Below the pieces are notes generated by a model. The model searched no databases. It was not told the origin of the DNA and saw only the letters and a program-made list of their open reading frames with translations. 64,000 nt of DNA. Origin: VRUE01 sp963837695 (GTDB lineage Bacteria > Actinomycetota > Thermoleophilia > Solirubrobacterales > 70-9). Of the stretch, positions 48,825-57,698 are shown in pieces. A program made the position numbers and the translations under genes. The number at the start of each line of letters is the position of its first letter. Within the stretch, counting starts at the first letter, position 1. The stretch covers positions 248,001-312,000 of the forward strand of contig CAWINZ010000005.1 of the NCBI GenBank assembly GCA_963837695.1, in the 5' to 3' direction.

Positions 48825-49920
48825 CGCCTGTCTCATTGCCGCCGTCGCCCTCTCGGCGATCGGCGCGGCGCCCGCTTCGGCGACCAGCCTGGTCCCGCCC
48901 AAGCCGAACGCCTTCTTCGGCGTCAGCGACCAAGGGACGACGCAGAAGTTCAACGAATTCACCGAACTGCTCGGCGGCAAGCACCCGGCGCTGCTGGAGA
49001 CCTTCCACCCCTGGGGCAACAGCCTCAACAAGTCCTACGAACGCTGGCGCGAAACCGGCACGCGCCCGATCCTGCACATCTCCACCGCCGACGACCAGAC
49101 CCTGCAGGAGACCATCACCCCGGAGCAGATCGCGCTCGGTACCGGTGACGACTACCTGCTGCAGCTCAACGACTTCTTCTTCAAACACGGGCTGCCCGCC
49201 TACGTCAGGCCGCTCGGAGAGCCGAACCGCTGCCTCAACGTCTGGTCGGCGGTCAACTGCGACGGCAGCCAGAAAGGCGGCGAACACACGACCGGCTGGT
49301 ACAAGCAGGCGTTCCGCCGCATCTCGCTGATCGTGCGCGGCGGCGACAGCATGGAAGGGATCAACGCGACCCTGGCGGAAATCGGCCTGCCGCCCGTCAA
49401 CCGCACCAAAGGCCCGCCGCCGACCGAACTGCCGGGGGCGCCGGTGAGCATCATCTGGAGCCCCCTGCCGGGCGGCTCGCCGCGGGTCAAAGGCAACTTC
49501 CCGGGCAACTACTGGCCCGGCTCCCGCTGGGTCGACTGGGTGGGGACCGACTTCTACTCCCAGTATCCCGTCTGGAAAGACCTCAACCGCTTCTACGCGG
49601 GGAGGCAGTGGAAGCGCAAGCCGATCGCGATCGCCGAGTGGGCGGTCTACGGCAAGGACGAACCACGCTTCGCCAAACAGCTCGTCGCCTGGCTGACCAA
49701 GCGCCAACGGGTGCGGATGTTCGTCTATTACATGGGCTTCGGACCGGGCTACAACCCCTACGACCTGAAGCAATACCCGCGCACGACCAACACCCTGCGC
49801 CTAAAGGTCCGCCGCGCCACCTTCCTCACCGAAGCCGAATACAACGCCGGCCTCCTCCCCCCGCTGCCCCCCAAGCCCAAGAAGCCCACCGCCGCGCCAG
49901 CGCCAGCCCCAACCCCCTAG
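48805..49920 (+). CDS. secreted glycosidase-like protein (GH26/TIM-barrel type)
   Basis: 371 residues. Signal peptide (LSACLIAAVALSAIGAAPAS). The barrel carries YVRPLGEPNR (candidate acid/base Glu) and IAIAEWAVYG (candidate nucleophile Glu), the spacing expected of GH26-like beta-mannanases. Pro/Ala-rich C-terminal tail. Catalytic assignment is by motif only. Cotranscribed with the SDR gene. Confidence 0.75.
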   Translation: MSWRRLSACLIAAVALSAIGAAPASATSLVPPKPNAFFGVSDQGTTQKFNEFTELLGGKHPALLETFHPWGNSLNKSYERWRETGTRPILHISTADDQTLQETITPEQIALGTGDDYLLQLNDFFFKHGLPAYVRPLGEPNRCLNVWSAVNCDGSQKGGEHTTGWYKQAFRRISLIVRGGDSMEGINATLAEIGLPPVNRTKGPPPTELPGAPVSIIWSPLPGGSPRVKGNFPGNYWPGSRWVDWVGTDFYSQYPVWKDLNRFYAGRQWKRKPIAIAEWAVYGKDEPRFAKQLVAWLTKRQRVRMFVYYMGFGPGYNPYDLKQYPRTTNTLRLKVRRATFLTEAEYNAGLLPPLPPKPKKPTAAPAPAPTP

Positions 49921-49975
49921 CCCGCCGACGGGCCGATTTCCGGTGACATAGACCGGGTTTAGGCCCGTCGACCCG
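49921..49975 (-). repeat. REP-like palindromic repeat, copy 1 (inverted)
   Basis: 55-bp unit; outer arms pair (GACGGGCC with GGCCCGTC), with an inner CCGG/CCGG stem around ACATAG. Reverse complement of the units at 50880 and 51079. It provides the TAA stop and the last residues (SGRRA) of the gene at 49959-50873. Confidence 0.85.
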
Positions 49976-50873
49976 ATTCCGACTCAAGGAGGCCGCGGAT
50001 GGTTTTGACGAGGCGTCGGGGTTCGCGTTCGACCTGCTCCCACGTCCAATGGGAAACCCTCCAGCCCGCCAGCTGCAGGCGTTGCTCTCGCTCCCGATCG
50101 TTCTGAAATGCGGAGTCGGTGTCGTGAAAGCGACGACTATCGGTTTCAACGATCAGCCCGGCATCTCGCCAGAGGAAGTCGGGCATCGTGCGGCGACCGC
50201 CGGGATAGAGCGTCACGTTGACCTCAGGCTGCGGCAATCCAGCGTGCTCGCACACGCGGAGGAAAAGGACCTCCAAGTCGCTCCGCGTCCGCTTCGTCAA
50301 GGGGTGTATTTCGTCCATCAGCATCCGCAGCCGCGCCACTCCTCGCCGCCCGCGGCCCCGCTTGATCAACCGCCGGACCGCCCCGTGGTCGAGGATCCGA
50401 AGCACCTCAGCCTCGGAGACGGCCTTCCTCAATTCCCAGACCGGAGCAACTGCCGCAAAGTCCAGAAGAGTGCGAGCCACGGTGGTGCAGGGAATACCGT
50501 GCAACTCGGTGCGGTCGACCTGAGTCAGCGAGCTGTCTCGGTGCGCTTCGATCTCATTCGGGATCCGTCCCCGCCGGTTCGGCGCAGTCACATCGATCGA
50601 CGGCCGGTCGTTCTCCCGCAGCCCCCACAACGCCGCCGCCGATCGATGCGACAACACTGCGTCGGGCCCGCAAGCGAGAACTGCCGCCATCGGACGCTTC
50701 CGTCCCGTCATCAAGCCGTGCCCGACCGAGTAGACCCCTTGGTGAACCCGGTAAAGCCGACCTGTCGCAACACGTTTGTGCACCGCTGTTTCGGAGAGGC
50801 CCATTGACGCAAGCTGATCCAGCGACACAAGGCCGTACTGGGAAACAGCGACCTCAGCAATCGCCCCATCCAC
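49959..50873 (-). CDS. AbiEi-like N-terminal HTH fused to DUF559 (Vsr-like) nuclease domain
   Basis: 304 residues from GTG 50873; the open frame extends further upstream but only by reading through a REP-like repeat. N-terminal half: AVSQYGLVSLDQLASMGLSE, GRLYRVHQGVYSVG, VLSHRSAAALWGLR, as in type IV AbiEi antitoxins. C-terminal half: RRTMPDFLWRDAGLIVETDS, DREREQRLQLAGWRVSHWTW, with the Asp and Glu of a PD-(D/E)XK-type core. Common in actinobacteria; may be a solitary antitoxin-nuclease or repair enzyme. Flanked by inverted palindromic repeats. Confidence 0.82.
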   Translation of the reverse strand: MDGAIAEVAVSQYGLVSLDQLASMGLSETAVHKRVATGRLYRVHQGVYSVGHGLMTGRKRPMAAVLACGPDAVLSHRSAAALWGLRENDRPSIDVTAPNRRGRIPNEIEAHRDSSLTQVDRTELHGIPCTTVARTLLDFAAVAPVWELRKAVSEAEVLRILDHGAVRRLIKRGRGRRGVARLRMLMDEIHPLTKRTRSDLEVLFLRVCEHAGLPQPEVNVTLYPGGRRTMPDFLWRDAGLIVETDSRRFHDTDSAFQNDREREQRLQLAGWRVSHWTWEQVEREPRRLVKTIRGLLESESGRRA

Positions 50874-50879
50874 GCTTTC

Positions 50880-50933
50880 CGGTCGATGGGCCGAAAACCG
50901 GTCTATATCGCCGGGAATCGGCCCGTCGGCGGC
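50880..50933 (+). repeat. REP-like palindromic repeat, copy 2
   Basis: Differs from copy 3 at about two positions over 51 bp and from copy 1 (inverted) at several. Arms GATGGGCC/GGCCCGTC around ACCGG...CCGG. Lies 7 bp upstream of the AbiEi/DUF559 GTG start. Confidence 0.85.
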
Positions 50934-51036
50934 GGGTTGGCGGGTCGGTGGAGGCATGGGCTGACGCTGGCAGGTCGGAGCGCGCGCGTGGTGCGCACTC
51001 TGTGCCAATTCAGCGCCAAGATCTGCGCATCACCCA

Positions 51037-51073
51037 CAAAAAAAGGCCCGGAGGGAACAACCCCTCCGGGCCT
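51037..51073 (-). terminator. intrinsic terminator of groESL
   Basis: 12-bp perfect stem AGGCCCGGAGGG (51044-51055 with 51062-51073), 6-nt loop, followed on the minus strand by seven T. Follows groEL after REP copy 3. Confidence 0.92.
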
Positions 51074-51078
51074 AAACA

Positions 51079-51132
51079 CGTCGATGGGCCTAAAACCGGT
51101 CTATATCACCGGGAATCGGCCCGTCGGCGGGG
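51079..51132 (+). repeat. REP-like palindromic repeat, copy 3
   Basis: Same unit as at 50880; sits between the groEL stop (51139) and the groESL terminator, so it is transcribed as part of the groESL 3' UTR. Confidence 0.85.
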
Positions 51133-51138
51133 GTTTGG

Positions 51139-52779
51139 CTACATCATCCCGCCCATGTCTGGCATGCCACCGCCGGGCATGCCGCCGCCGGCGCCGTCCT
51201 TCTCCGGCGGCTCGGCGATGATCGCCTCGGTTACGAGGATGTTCTTGGCGATCGAGGCTGCGTTCTGCAGCGCCGAGCGCGTCACCATCGTCGGGTCGAT
51301 GACGCCGGCCTTGATCAGGTCGCCGTACTCGCCGTTGGCCGCGTTGAGGCCTTCGCCGGCCTTCAGGTCACGGACCTTGTTGACGACGACCGAGCCCTCC
51401 AGACCGGAGTTCTCGGCGATCTGACGGACCGGCTCCTCGAGCGAGCGGTGCACGATGCGCGCGCCGGTCACCTCATCCGGGTCGTCGAGCTTGTCGGGAT
51501 CGAGGTCTGACTGCGCGTTCAGCAGCGCGACGCCACCACCCGGCACGACTCCCTCCTCGAGCGCCGCACGGGTCGCCTGCAGGGCGTCCTCGACGCGGTG
51601 CTTTTTCTCCTTCATCTCGGTCTCGGTGGCGGCGCCGACCTTGACCACGGCGACACCGCCGGCCAGCTTGGCGAGGCGCTCCTGGAGCTTCTCGCGATCG
51701 AAGTCGGAGTCGGTGTTCTCGATCTCCTGCTTGATCTGGTTGATCCGGCCTTTGATGTCCTCGGCATCGCCGGCGCCGTCGATGATCGTCGTCGTGTCCT
51801 TGGAGACGACGACGCGACGCGCCTTGCCGAGCTGGGCCAGCTGGGTGTTCTCCAGTTTGAGGCCCATCTCCTCGGTGATCACCTCGCCACCGGTGAGGAT
51901 GCCGATGTCCTCGAGCATCCGCTTGCGGCGGTCGCCGAAGCCCGGAGCCTTGACCGAGACGCCGGTGAAGGTGCCGCGCAGCTTGTTGACGACCAGGGTC
52001 GCGAGGCACTCGCCCTCGACGTCCTCGGCGACGATCAGCAGCGGCTTGCCACCCTGCATCACCTGCTCGAGCACCGGCAGGATGTCCCGCACGGAGCCGA
52101 TTTTCTGGTTGGCGATGAGGATGTAGGGGTCCTCCAGCACCGCCTCCATGCGGTCCTGGTCGGTGACCATGTACGGGGAGATGTAGCCCTTGTCGAACTG
52201 CATCCCCTCGGTGAACTCCAGCTCCATGCCGAAGGTCTGGCCCTCCTCGACGTTGACTACGCCGTCTTTGCCGACTTTCTCGATCGCGTCGGCGATCACG
52301 TTGCCGATCTCATCGTCGGCGGCGGAGATGGCGGCGACGCGGGCGATCTGCTCCTTGCCGGCAACCTCCTTGGACTGCTTGTTGCGGAGGTTGTCGACGA
52401 CGTCGTCGACAGCCTTCTCGATGCCGCGGCGCAGGGCCAGCGGGTTGGCGCCGGCGGCGACGTTCTTGAGGCCGTGACGAACGATCGTCTGGGCCAGCAG
52501 GGTCGCCGTCGTGGTGCCGTCGCCGGCAACGTCGTTGGTCGCCGTGGCGACCTCGCGGACCAGCTGGGCGCCCTGGTTCTCGAAGACGTCCTCTACCTCG
52601 ACCTCGCGGGCGATGGTGACGCCGTCATTGGTGATCGTCGGTGCGCCGAACTTTTTGTCGAGCACGACGTAACGGCCTTTCGGGCCGAGGGTGACCTTGA
52701 CGGCATCGGCGACTGCATCGACGCCGGCCTGCAGGGCCCCGCGTGCCTCCTCCTTGTACTTCAGCTCCTTGTGAGCCAT
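51139..52779 (-). CDS. groEL: 60-kDa chaperonin GroEL
   Basis: 546 residues: VKVTLGPKGRYVVLDKKFGA, VAGDGTTTATLLAQ (ATP-binding), VVPGGGVALL and the Gly/Met-rich tail ending MGGMM. ATP-driven folding chamber with GroES. Encoded 45 bp after groES, same operon; the spacer holds a purine-rich ribosome site. Confidence 0.98.
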   Translation of the reverse strand: MAHKELKYKEEARGALQAGVDAVADAVKVTLGPKGRYVVLDKKFGAPTITNDGVTIAREVEVEDVFENQGAQLVREVATATNDVAGDGTTTATLLAQTIVRHGLKNVAAGANPLALRRGIEKAVDDVVDNLRNKQSKEVAGKEQIARVAAISAADDEIGNVIADAIEKVGKDGVVNVEEGQTFGMELEFTEGMQFDKGYISPYMVTDQDRMEAVLEDPYILIANQKIGSVRDILPVLEQVMQGGKPLLIVAEDVEGECLATLVVNKLRGTFTGVSVKAPGFGDRRKRMLEDIGILTGGEVITEEMGLKLENTQLAQLGKARRVVVSKDTTTIIDGAGDAEDIKGRINQIKQEIENTDSDFDREKLQERLAKLAGGVAVVKVGAATETEMKEKKHRVEDALQATRAALEEGVVPGGGVALLNAQSDLDPDKLDDPDEVTGARIVHRSLEEPVRQIAENSGLEGSVVVNKVRDLKAGEGLNAANGEYGDLIKAGVIDPTMVTRSALQNAASIAKNILVTEAIIAEPPEKDGAGGGMPGGGMPDMGGMM

Positions 52780-52824
52780 TGGTTTCCTTCCTCCTTGGTG
52801 TCTCTAAGTCCTGGTTGGCGGGGT

Positions 52825-53112
52825 CTAGCCGAGCTTGGCGAGGACGTCCGACTCGCGCAGCACGAGCAGGTCGTCGCCCTCGACGGTGACCTCGGTGCCG
52901 CCGTATTTGGAGTAGAGGACTTCGTCGCCATCGCTCAGGTCGAGCGGGCGGCGCGAGCCGTCCTCCTGAATTGCGCCATCGCCGACGGCGATGACCTTGC
53001 CCTTCTGCGGCTTCTCTTTGGCCGTGTCGGGGAGGACGATGCCGCTAGCGGTCGTCTCCTCCTCCTCGATCGGCTTGACGATCAGCCGGTCCCCGAGGGG
53101 CTTCAGCTTCAT
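52825..53112 (-). CDS. groES: 10-kDa co-chaperonin GroES
   Basis: 95 residues: KPLGDRLIVKPIEEEETTAS, the mobile loop IVLPDTAKEKPQKG, and VLYSKYGGTEV. Caps the GroEL chamber. First gene of the operon, 80 bp downstream of a perfect CIRCE site. Confidence 0.98.
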   Translation of the reverse strand: MKLKPLGDRLIVKPIEEEETTASGIVLPDTAKEKPQKGKVIAVGDGAIQEDGSRRPLDLSDGDEVLYSKYGGTEVTVEGDDLLVLRESDVLAKLG

Positions 53113-53192
53113 CCGTGAACCTCCGTTATGGGTGTTTTACTGGTCAAAGTCGTGAATTCCGCGCCTCAGAGCCGTTTCAGCGATCTCCGGGC

Positions 53193-53221
53193 GTTGGCAC
53201 TCTATACAGGTGAGTGCCAAC
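53193..53221 (-). promoter_or_regulatory. CIRCE element (HrcA operator) of groESL
   Basis: GTTGGCACTC-N9-GAGTGCCAAC, perfect 10-bp inverted repeat with the standard 9-bp spacer, 80 bp upstream of groES. On the minus strand the spacer side contains TATAGAGT, a plausible -10. Predicts HrcA repression and heat induction. Confidence 0.92.
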
Positions 53222-53245
53222 AGCATGTAAAGATAGCGAGACGGC

Positions 53246-53719
53246 TCAGCCGCCGGCCAACAGCTTGCAGCCGAGCAGCTCGGCGATGCCGGTGGCGCCG
53301 TGGGACATCACCCAGTCGTGGTTCCACTCGAAGACCGGGCGCGCGACCGGCGCGACCAGGTTCATCCACGGCTTGGTCGTCGAGACGTTCCACTCATAGA
53401 GGACCGCGGTGACGCCATCGTGCTCATAGAGCCGCCAACGGCCGATCCCGGCGAGCTCGCCGACCGCGTCGGCCTGCAGCAGGTAGGGCCGCTCGATGTG
53501 CGTCGTCGTCACCTCGAACTCGACCCGGTAGGGGAGCAGGCTCTTCCAGACCATCCGCGAGACGGCGCCGATACGGCCGCCATCGCCGCCGTTGAGTTCT
53601 TCGACCTCCTCGACCCCCCGCCACCACTCCGGCCAGCGCTCCTGGTCGTAGATCGCCTCCCAGACGGCCTCGCGCGGCGAGTCGAGCAGCCAGGTGGTGA
53701 GGAATGCGTAGTCGGCCAT
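53246..53719 (-). CDS. SRPBCC (polyketide cyclase/START-like) protein
   Basis: 157 residues. DSPREAVWEAIYDQERWPEW is the family N-terminal helix; the C-terminal long helix reads NHDWVMSHGATGIAELLG. Hydrophobic ligand-binding fold with no catalytic residues evident. Ligand unknown. Confidence 0.8.
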   Translation of the reverse strand: MADYAFLTTWLLDSPREAVWEAIYDQERWPEWWRGVEEVEELNGGDGGRIGAVSRMVWKSLLPYRVEFEVTTTHIERPYLLQADAVGELAGIGRWRLYEHDGVTAVLYEWNVSTTKPWMNLVAPVARPVFEWNHDWVMSHGATGIAELLGCKLLAGG

Positions 53720-53751
53720 CGAGCGAGATACGTAACCGAGCCGCGATTCGC

Positions 53752-54156
53752 TCAGTTGTGGTGCGGCGTCTCCCCATTGCCGAAGTGAGCCCCCGGGGGC
53801 TCGACGATCTGCGAGAAGCGGATCACGGTGACGATGTCGTCGGGGCCGACCGTGCGGCCGTAGATCTGTTCGAGGAACTTGACCTCGTCCTCGAGCCGGC
53901 GGAACTCGGGGTTGTCGTGCTCGATGTCACGCGGTGAGAGGTCCCCCACCTTCTTCACCTCGACATCGTCGATGCAGGCGGCGAAGATTTTCTCGCGCGG
54001 GCTGTGGCGGAAGCCGACCGTGATCCAGACCACCTGGCCGCGCTCGTACTTGCTCGTCTTGTCGCCGAGCCGGATCGTCGCCGTCTTACGACCACGCTTG
54101 AGCTGGTCGACGAAAACCGTTGAGTAGAAGTTGAGTACGTAGATCCCGCCGCGCAT
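53752..54156 (-). CDS. ASCH-domain protein
   Basis: 134 residues from ATG 54156; an upstream start at 54204 is in frame. ASCH beta-barrel: LNFYSTVFVDQLKRGRKTAT then IRLGDKTSKYERGQVVWITV, with the conserved GxKxxTIR pattern. Such domains bind RNA or act as amidohydrolases on modified nucleosides. Specific role unknown. Confidence 0.8.
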   Translation of the reverse strand: MRGGIYVLNFYSTVFVDQLKRGRKTATIRLGDKTSKYERGQVVWITVGFRHSPREKIFAACIDDVEVKKVGDLSPRDIEHDNPEFRRLEDEVKFLEQIYGRTVGPDDIVTVIRFSQIVEPPGAHFGNGETPHHN

Positions 54157-54261
54157 GACGCTGCGAGCGTATCTGAAGGGCGTTGCAACGACCCGTTCAG
54201 ACATCTGGACGTGTGTACGAGGCGGGGTGTAGGCCGAGCCTGAAGCGTCGATGGGGGAGCG

Positions 54262-56145
54262 ATGCTGTTCGCTCCGACGTACCCGACCAGGCTCCTTGCC
54301 GCGCTCTGCGCCTGCGCGGGCCTGGCCCTCGCCCTGGCTGTCGCAAGCCAGGCCTCAGCCGCCACCTGCCACGGCAAGCACGCGACGATCGTCGGCACCC
54401 CCGGCAACGACGTGATCGTCGGCAAGAAGGCCAGCGACGTGATCTACGGCGGCGGCGGCAACGACAAGATCTCCGGCGGTCCCAACGGCAACGACACGAT
54501 CTGCGGCGGGCCGGGCAACGACACGATCCACGGCGGGCGCGGCTTCGACAAGATCTACGGCGAAGGCGGCAACGACCGACTCATAGGCGACAGCGGCTCC
54601 GATCACATCGAGGGCGGAGGCGGCAACGACGCCCTCGAGGGCGACGAGGGCCGCGACAGCCTCCTCGGCGGCGCCGGCAGCGACGAAATCCGCGGCGGCA
54701 AAGGCCCCGACCGGATGCTCGGCGGCGCCGAAGGCGACGTTCTGCTCGGCGGGAAAGGCTCAGACGAAGAGGCCGGCGACGGCGGCAACGACTGGCTCTA
54801 CGGAGAAAAGGGCAACGACCGACTCGACGGCGGCGAAGGCGAGGACAAGATCGAAGGCGGTCCCGGCGACGATCCCAAACTCGAAGGCGGGCCGGGGACC
54901 GACCTGGTCATGGGCGGCGCCGGCAGCGACAACGCCGACGGCGGCGAAGGCAACGAAGACGTCGTCCGCGGCGACAGCGGCGAAGACACGCTCAACGGCG
55001 GCGGCGGGAGCCAGGACATCGTCTCCTACGCGAGCGCCACCCGCGGCAGCGTCATCGTCGACCTCGAATCCGGCAAGTCAAAAGGCGACGGGCACGACAC
55101 GCTGCAGGGCTTCGAGGACGTGGTCGGCTCGCCGCAGGGCGACGATCTGATCGGCGACAGCGCAGTGAACCGACTTGACGGCGGCGTCGGCGACGACACC
55201 CTCGACGGCGGCCCCGGGCCCGACGAAGCGTTTGGTGGCGCCGGCAACGACCACTGCGATGGCTTCTCCACCGAGCACTCCTGCGGCATGGAACCGACGC
55301 CCCCGTCCAACGACACCTCCGTGATCCTCAACCAGGGCCTCGACGGCTCGAGTCTGATCGTGCAGGGCACCGACGCCGCGAATCACATCCAGGTCGCCTT
55401 CGGCGGCAGCGGCTGGACGGTCTCCGACGACAGCGGCGTCTTCGCCGGCGAAGGCTGCGCGCTGGCGAGCGGCATCGCGGTCAACTGCGGCACCTCGGTG
55501 GCCACCGGGCTGGTCGTGATCACCGGCGGCGGGGGCGATGACGACATCTCGATCGCCGACAGCGTCCCGACCGGCGTCCACGTCCGCGCCAACGGCAACG
55601 CCGGCTCGGACACCCTGAGCGGCGGTCGCGGCGACGACGTGCTCGAAGCGGGCGAGAACTACAACAACCCCGACAACGGCAACGACACGCTGATCGGCAA
55701 CGGCGGCAGCGACGTGCTCTACGCCGACCCTGGCGCCGACCAGCTCTCCGGCGGCCCCGGCGACGACCTGCTCGTCTCCTCCGTCGCGGTCTGCCAGGGC
55801 CACAGCTACGACGGCGGCCCCGGCGAAGACACGGTCTCCTACGGTCGCTCCGACGCCGCCCTGAAGGTGGAACTCGGCGGCACCGGCGGGCCGGCCGGCT
55901 GCGGCAACCCCGACCATGTCAGCGCCAGCAACGAGGGCCTCGAGGGATCCGACGGCCCCGACGTGTTGATCGGCGACAACGGCCCCAACAGCTTCCTCGG
56001 CCACCTCGGCGCCGACACCTTCATCGGCAAGGGCGGCAACGACTTCATCGACGCGGTCGACGGCAGGCGGGACAAGAAGATCGACTGCGGCGGCAGCGGC
56101 GAAGTGATGAAGGACAAGGCCGATCCGCACCCGGTCGGCTGCTGA
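54262..56145 (+). CDS. secreted RTX calcium-binding repeat protein
   Basis: 627 residues. Signal peptide (LLAALCACAGLALALAVASQ). About 15-20 nonapeptide repeats of type GGxGND-x-I/L (GGGGNDKISGG, GGAGSDEIRGG) in two blocks, roughly residues 45-360 and 430-600, separated by a beta-rich segment. They should form Ca-bound parallel beta-rolls outside the cell. No protease, lipase or other enzymatic domain visible; no type I secretion genes nearby. Confidence 0.92.
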   Translation: MLFAPTYPTRLLAALCACAGLALALAVASQASAATCHGKHATIVGTPGNDVIVGKKASDVIYGGGGNDKISGGPNGNDTICGGPGNDTIHGGRGFDKIYGEGGNDRLIGDSGSDHIEGGGGNDALEGDEGRDSLLGGAGSDEIRGGKGPDRMLGGAEGDVLLGGKGSDEEAGDGGNDWLYGEKGNDRLDGGEGEDKIEGGPGDDPKLEGGPGTDLVMGGAGSDNADGGEGNEDVVRGDSGEDTLNGGGGSQDIVSYASATRGSVIVDLESGKSKGDGHDTLQGFEDVVGSPQGDDLIGDSAVNRLDGGVGDDTLDGGPGPDEAFGGAGNDHCDGFSTEHSCGMEPTPPSNDTSVILNQGLDGSSLIVQGTDAANHIQVAFGGSGWTVSDDSGVFAGEGCALASGIAVNCGTSVATGLVVITGGGGDDDISIADSVPTGVHVRANGNAGSDTLSGGRGDDVLEAGENYNNPDNGNDTLIGNGGSDVLYADPGADQLSGGPGDDLLVSSVAVCQGHSYDGGPGEDTVSYGRSDAALKVELGGTGGPAGCGNPDHVSASNEGLEGSDGPDVLIGDNGPNSFLGHLGADTFIGKGGNDFIDAVDGRRDKKIDCGGSGEVMKDKADPHPVGC

Positions 56146-56179
56146 GCGCCCTTGCTGCGCGGTTGAAGCGATCGCCGCT

Positions 56180-56833
56180 TCAGGGCGGGGGCGGGCTGAA
56201 GCCCTCCTCGCCGATCAGGGGGACGAAGCGGCAGGGTGCGATCTCCTCCCGCCGCAACTCGGTGCCGCGGCACTCGAAGACGGTGAGCAGGTCGGTGCCC
56301 TCGGCTGCGATCGGGACGACCAGGCGGCCGCCGTCGGCGAGCTGCCCGAGCAGCGTCCGCGGCGGCGGCGGCGTGGCGGCGTGGACGGCGATCGCCTCGA
56401 AGGGGGGCCGCCCGGGCACACCGAGACTGCCGTCGCCGACGAGCAACTCGACGTTCTCGACGCCGACCTCTGCGAGGGCGCGGCGGGCCTGCGCGGCGAG
56501 CGACTCGTGTCGCTCGATGCCGATCACCTCGGCGGCGAGCCGCGCGAGGACGGCTGCCGAGTACCCCGAGCCCGAGCCGACCTCGAGCACCCGCTCGGTC
56601 CCCTCCAGCTGCAGCGCCTGACAGATCGCGGCGACAATCCAGGGTTGGGAGATCGTCTGCCCCTCGCCGATCGGCAACGCCGAGTCGGCGTAGGCGCGGC
56701 CGCGCTGGCGCGCGGGGACGAACTCCTCCCGCGGCACCTCCCCCATCGCCGCCAGGACCCGCTCGTCGCCGATCCCGCGGCGCCGCAGTTGCCGCTCGAC
56801 CATCCGCGCGCGCAGCTTGGCGAAATCCGTCAC
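56180..56833 (-). CDS. pcm: protein-L-isoaspartate O-methyltransferase
   Basis: 217 residues from GTG 56833. SQPWIVAAICQALQLEGTER, then VLEVGSGSGYSAAVLARLA (SAM motif I) and the post-I acidic GIERHESLAAQ. Repairs isoaspartyl residues in damaged proteins. Starts immediately after the stop of the Crp/Fnr gene, so one transcript. Confidence 0.93.
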   Translation of the reverse strand: MTDFAKLRARMVERQLRRRGIGDERVLAAMGEVPREEFVPARQRGRAYADSALPIGEGQTISQPWIVAAICQALQLEGTERVLEVGSGSGYSAAVLARLAAEVIGIERHESLAAQARRALAEVGVENVELLVGDGSLGVPGRPPFEAIAVHAATPPPPRTLLGQLADGGRLVVPIAAEGTDLLTVFECRGTELRREEIAPCRFVPLIGEEGFSPPPP

Positions 56834-57535
56834 CTAGAAGATGTAATTGCGAAGCTTTCCCGGATTCAAGACCGTGACCCGGCCGCGGCCCGGGCGGACG
56901 ACGCCGGCTCGCTCGAGGTCGGCGAGGAAGCGGCTGACGCTCTCACGCGAGGTGCCGGCGAGCTGGGCGAGGTCGGACTGGTTCATGCGGATCGTGATCT
57001 CGCCGCCCTCGGCAGTGCGCGGCGCCTCTTCGGCGACGAGCTGGGAGAGCACGCCGGCGACGCGGCTGGGGACGGTCTGAAAGGACTGGCGCGAGATGCG
57101 CTCGTTGGCGGCGCGCAGACGCCGCACCAGGGCGCCGACCAGCTTGACCGTGATCTCCGGATGGCGGGCGAGCAGGCCCCGCACCTCGCCCGCCGGCAGC
57201 GCCAGCAGCTCACCGTCGCTGAGCGCTTCGACGCTGGCCGAGCGGACCTCGCCGTCGAGCATCGCAAGCTCGCCGAAGATGTCGCCGGGACCGAGCGTCG
57301 CAAGCGTGATCGCGCGCCCGTCGGAGTGCTCGCGGGTGACCCGGAAGCTGCCGGAGCGGACGATGTAGCAGGCGTCGGAGTGGTCGCCCTCGTGGAAGAC
57401 CCGCGTCGCGGCGGGAAAGGAGCGCGGCACGGCGACGTGCGAGAAGCTCTCCAGCTCGCCCGGCTCGAGATCGGCGAAGAGCGGCACACTGCGCAGCAAT
57501 TCGACCGGGCTCTGGGTCTCCTCGGCATCCCCCAT
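56834..57535 (-). CDS. Crp/Fnr-family transcriptional regulator
   Basis: 233 residues from ATG 57535; an alternative start 33 nt upstream would overlap the divergent antitoxin gene. Cyclic-nucleotide-binding beta-roll: LFADLEPGELESFSHVAVPR, GDIFGELAMLDGEVRSASVE (phosphate-binding loop FGE-xx, RSAS). The C-terminal winged helix has QSDLAQLAGTSRESVSRFLA. No Fnr-type N-terminal cysteines, so nucleotide-type sensing is more likely. Confidence 0.92.
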   Translation of the reverse strand: MGDAEETQSPVELLRSVPLFADLEPGELESFSHVAVPRSFPAATRVFHEGDHSDACYIVRSGSFRVTREHSDGRAITLATLGPGDIFGELAMLDGEVRSASVEALSDGELLALPAGEVRGLLARHPEITVKLVGALVRRLRAANERISRQSFQTVPSRVAGVLSQLVAEEAPRTAEGGEITIRMNQSDLAQLAGTSRESVSRFLADLERAGVVRPGRGRVTVLNPGKLRNYIF

Positions 57536-57566
57536 TCGGCTGATTATCCACCCAGGGGGGAGAAAC

Positions 57567-57698
57567 ATGCCCCTGGTGGAGGAGCAACGGCTTCTGGCCT
57601 CGATGGACGAGTCCTATGCGAAGTACGGGGACGAGATCCACGCGGAGATGAAGGACTGGCTGGAGATGCCCGATGGTTGGCCCGACGCAGACCGGTAG
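57567..57698 (+). CDS. small antitoxin of a MazEF-like pair
   Basis: 43 residues, ATG 57567 to TAG 57698, with GGGGGGAGAAAC upstream. Acidic helix RLLASMDESYAKYGDEIHAE ending EMPDGWPDADR. Overlaps the MazF gene by 26 bp, the usual arrangement. Divergent from the Crp/Fnr gene. Confidence 0.65.
   Translation: MPLVEEQRLLASMDESYAKYGDEIHAEMKDWLEMPDGWPDADR

Noticed and set aside
50874..51008. N-terminal extension of the AbiEi/DUF559 gene
   Set aside because: The extra residues are translated from a REP-like palindrome present elsewhere and resemble no part of the family.
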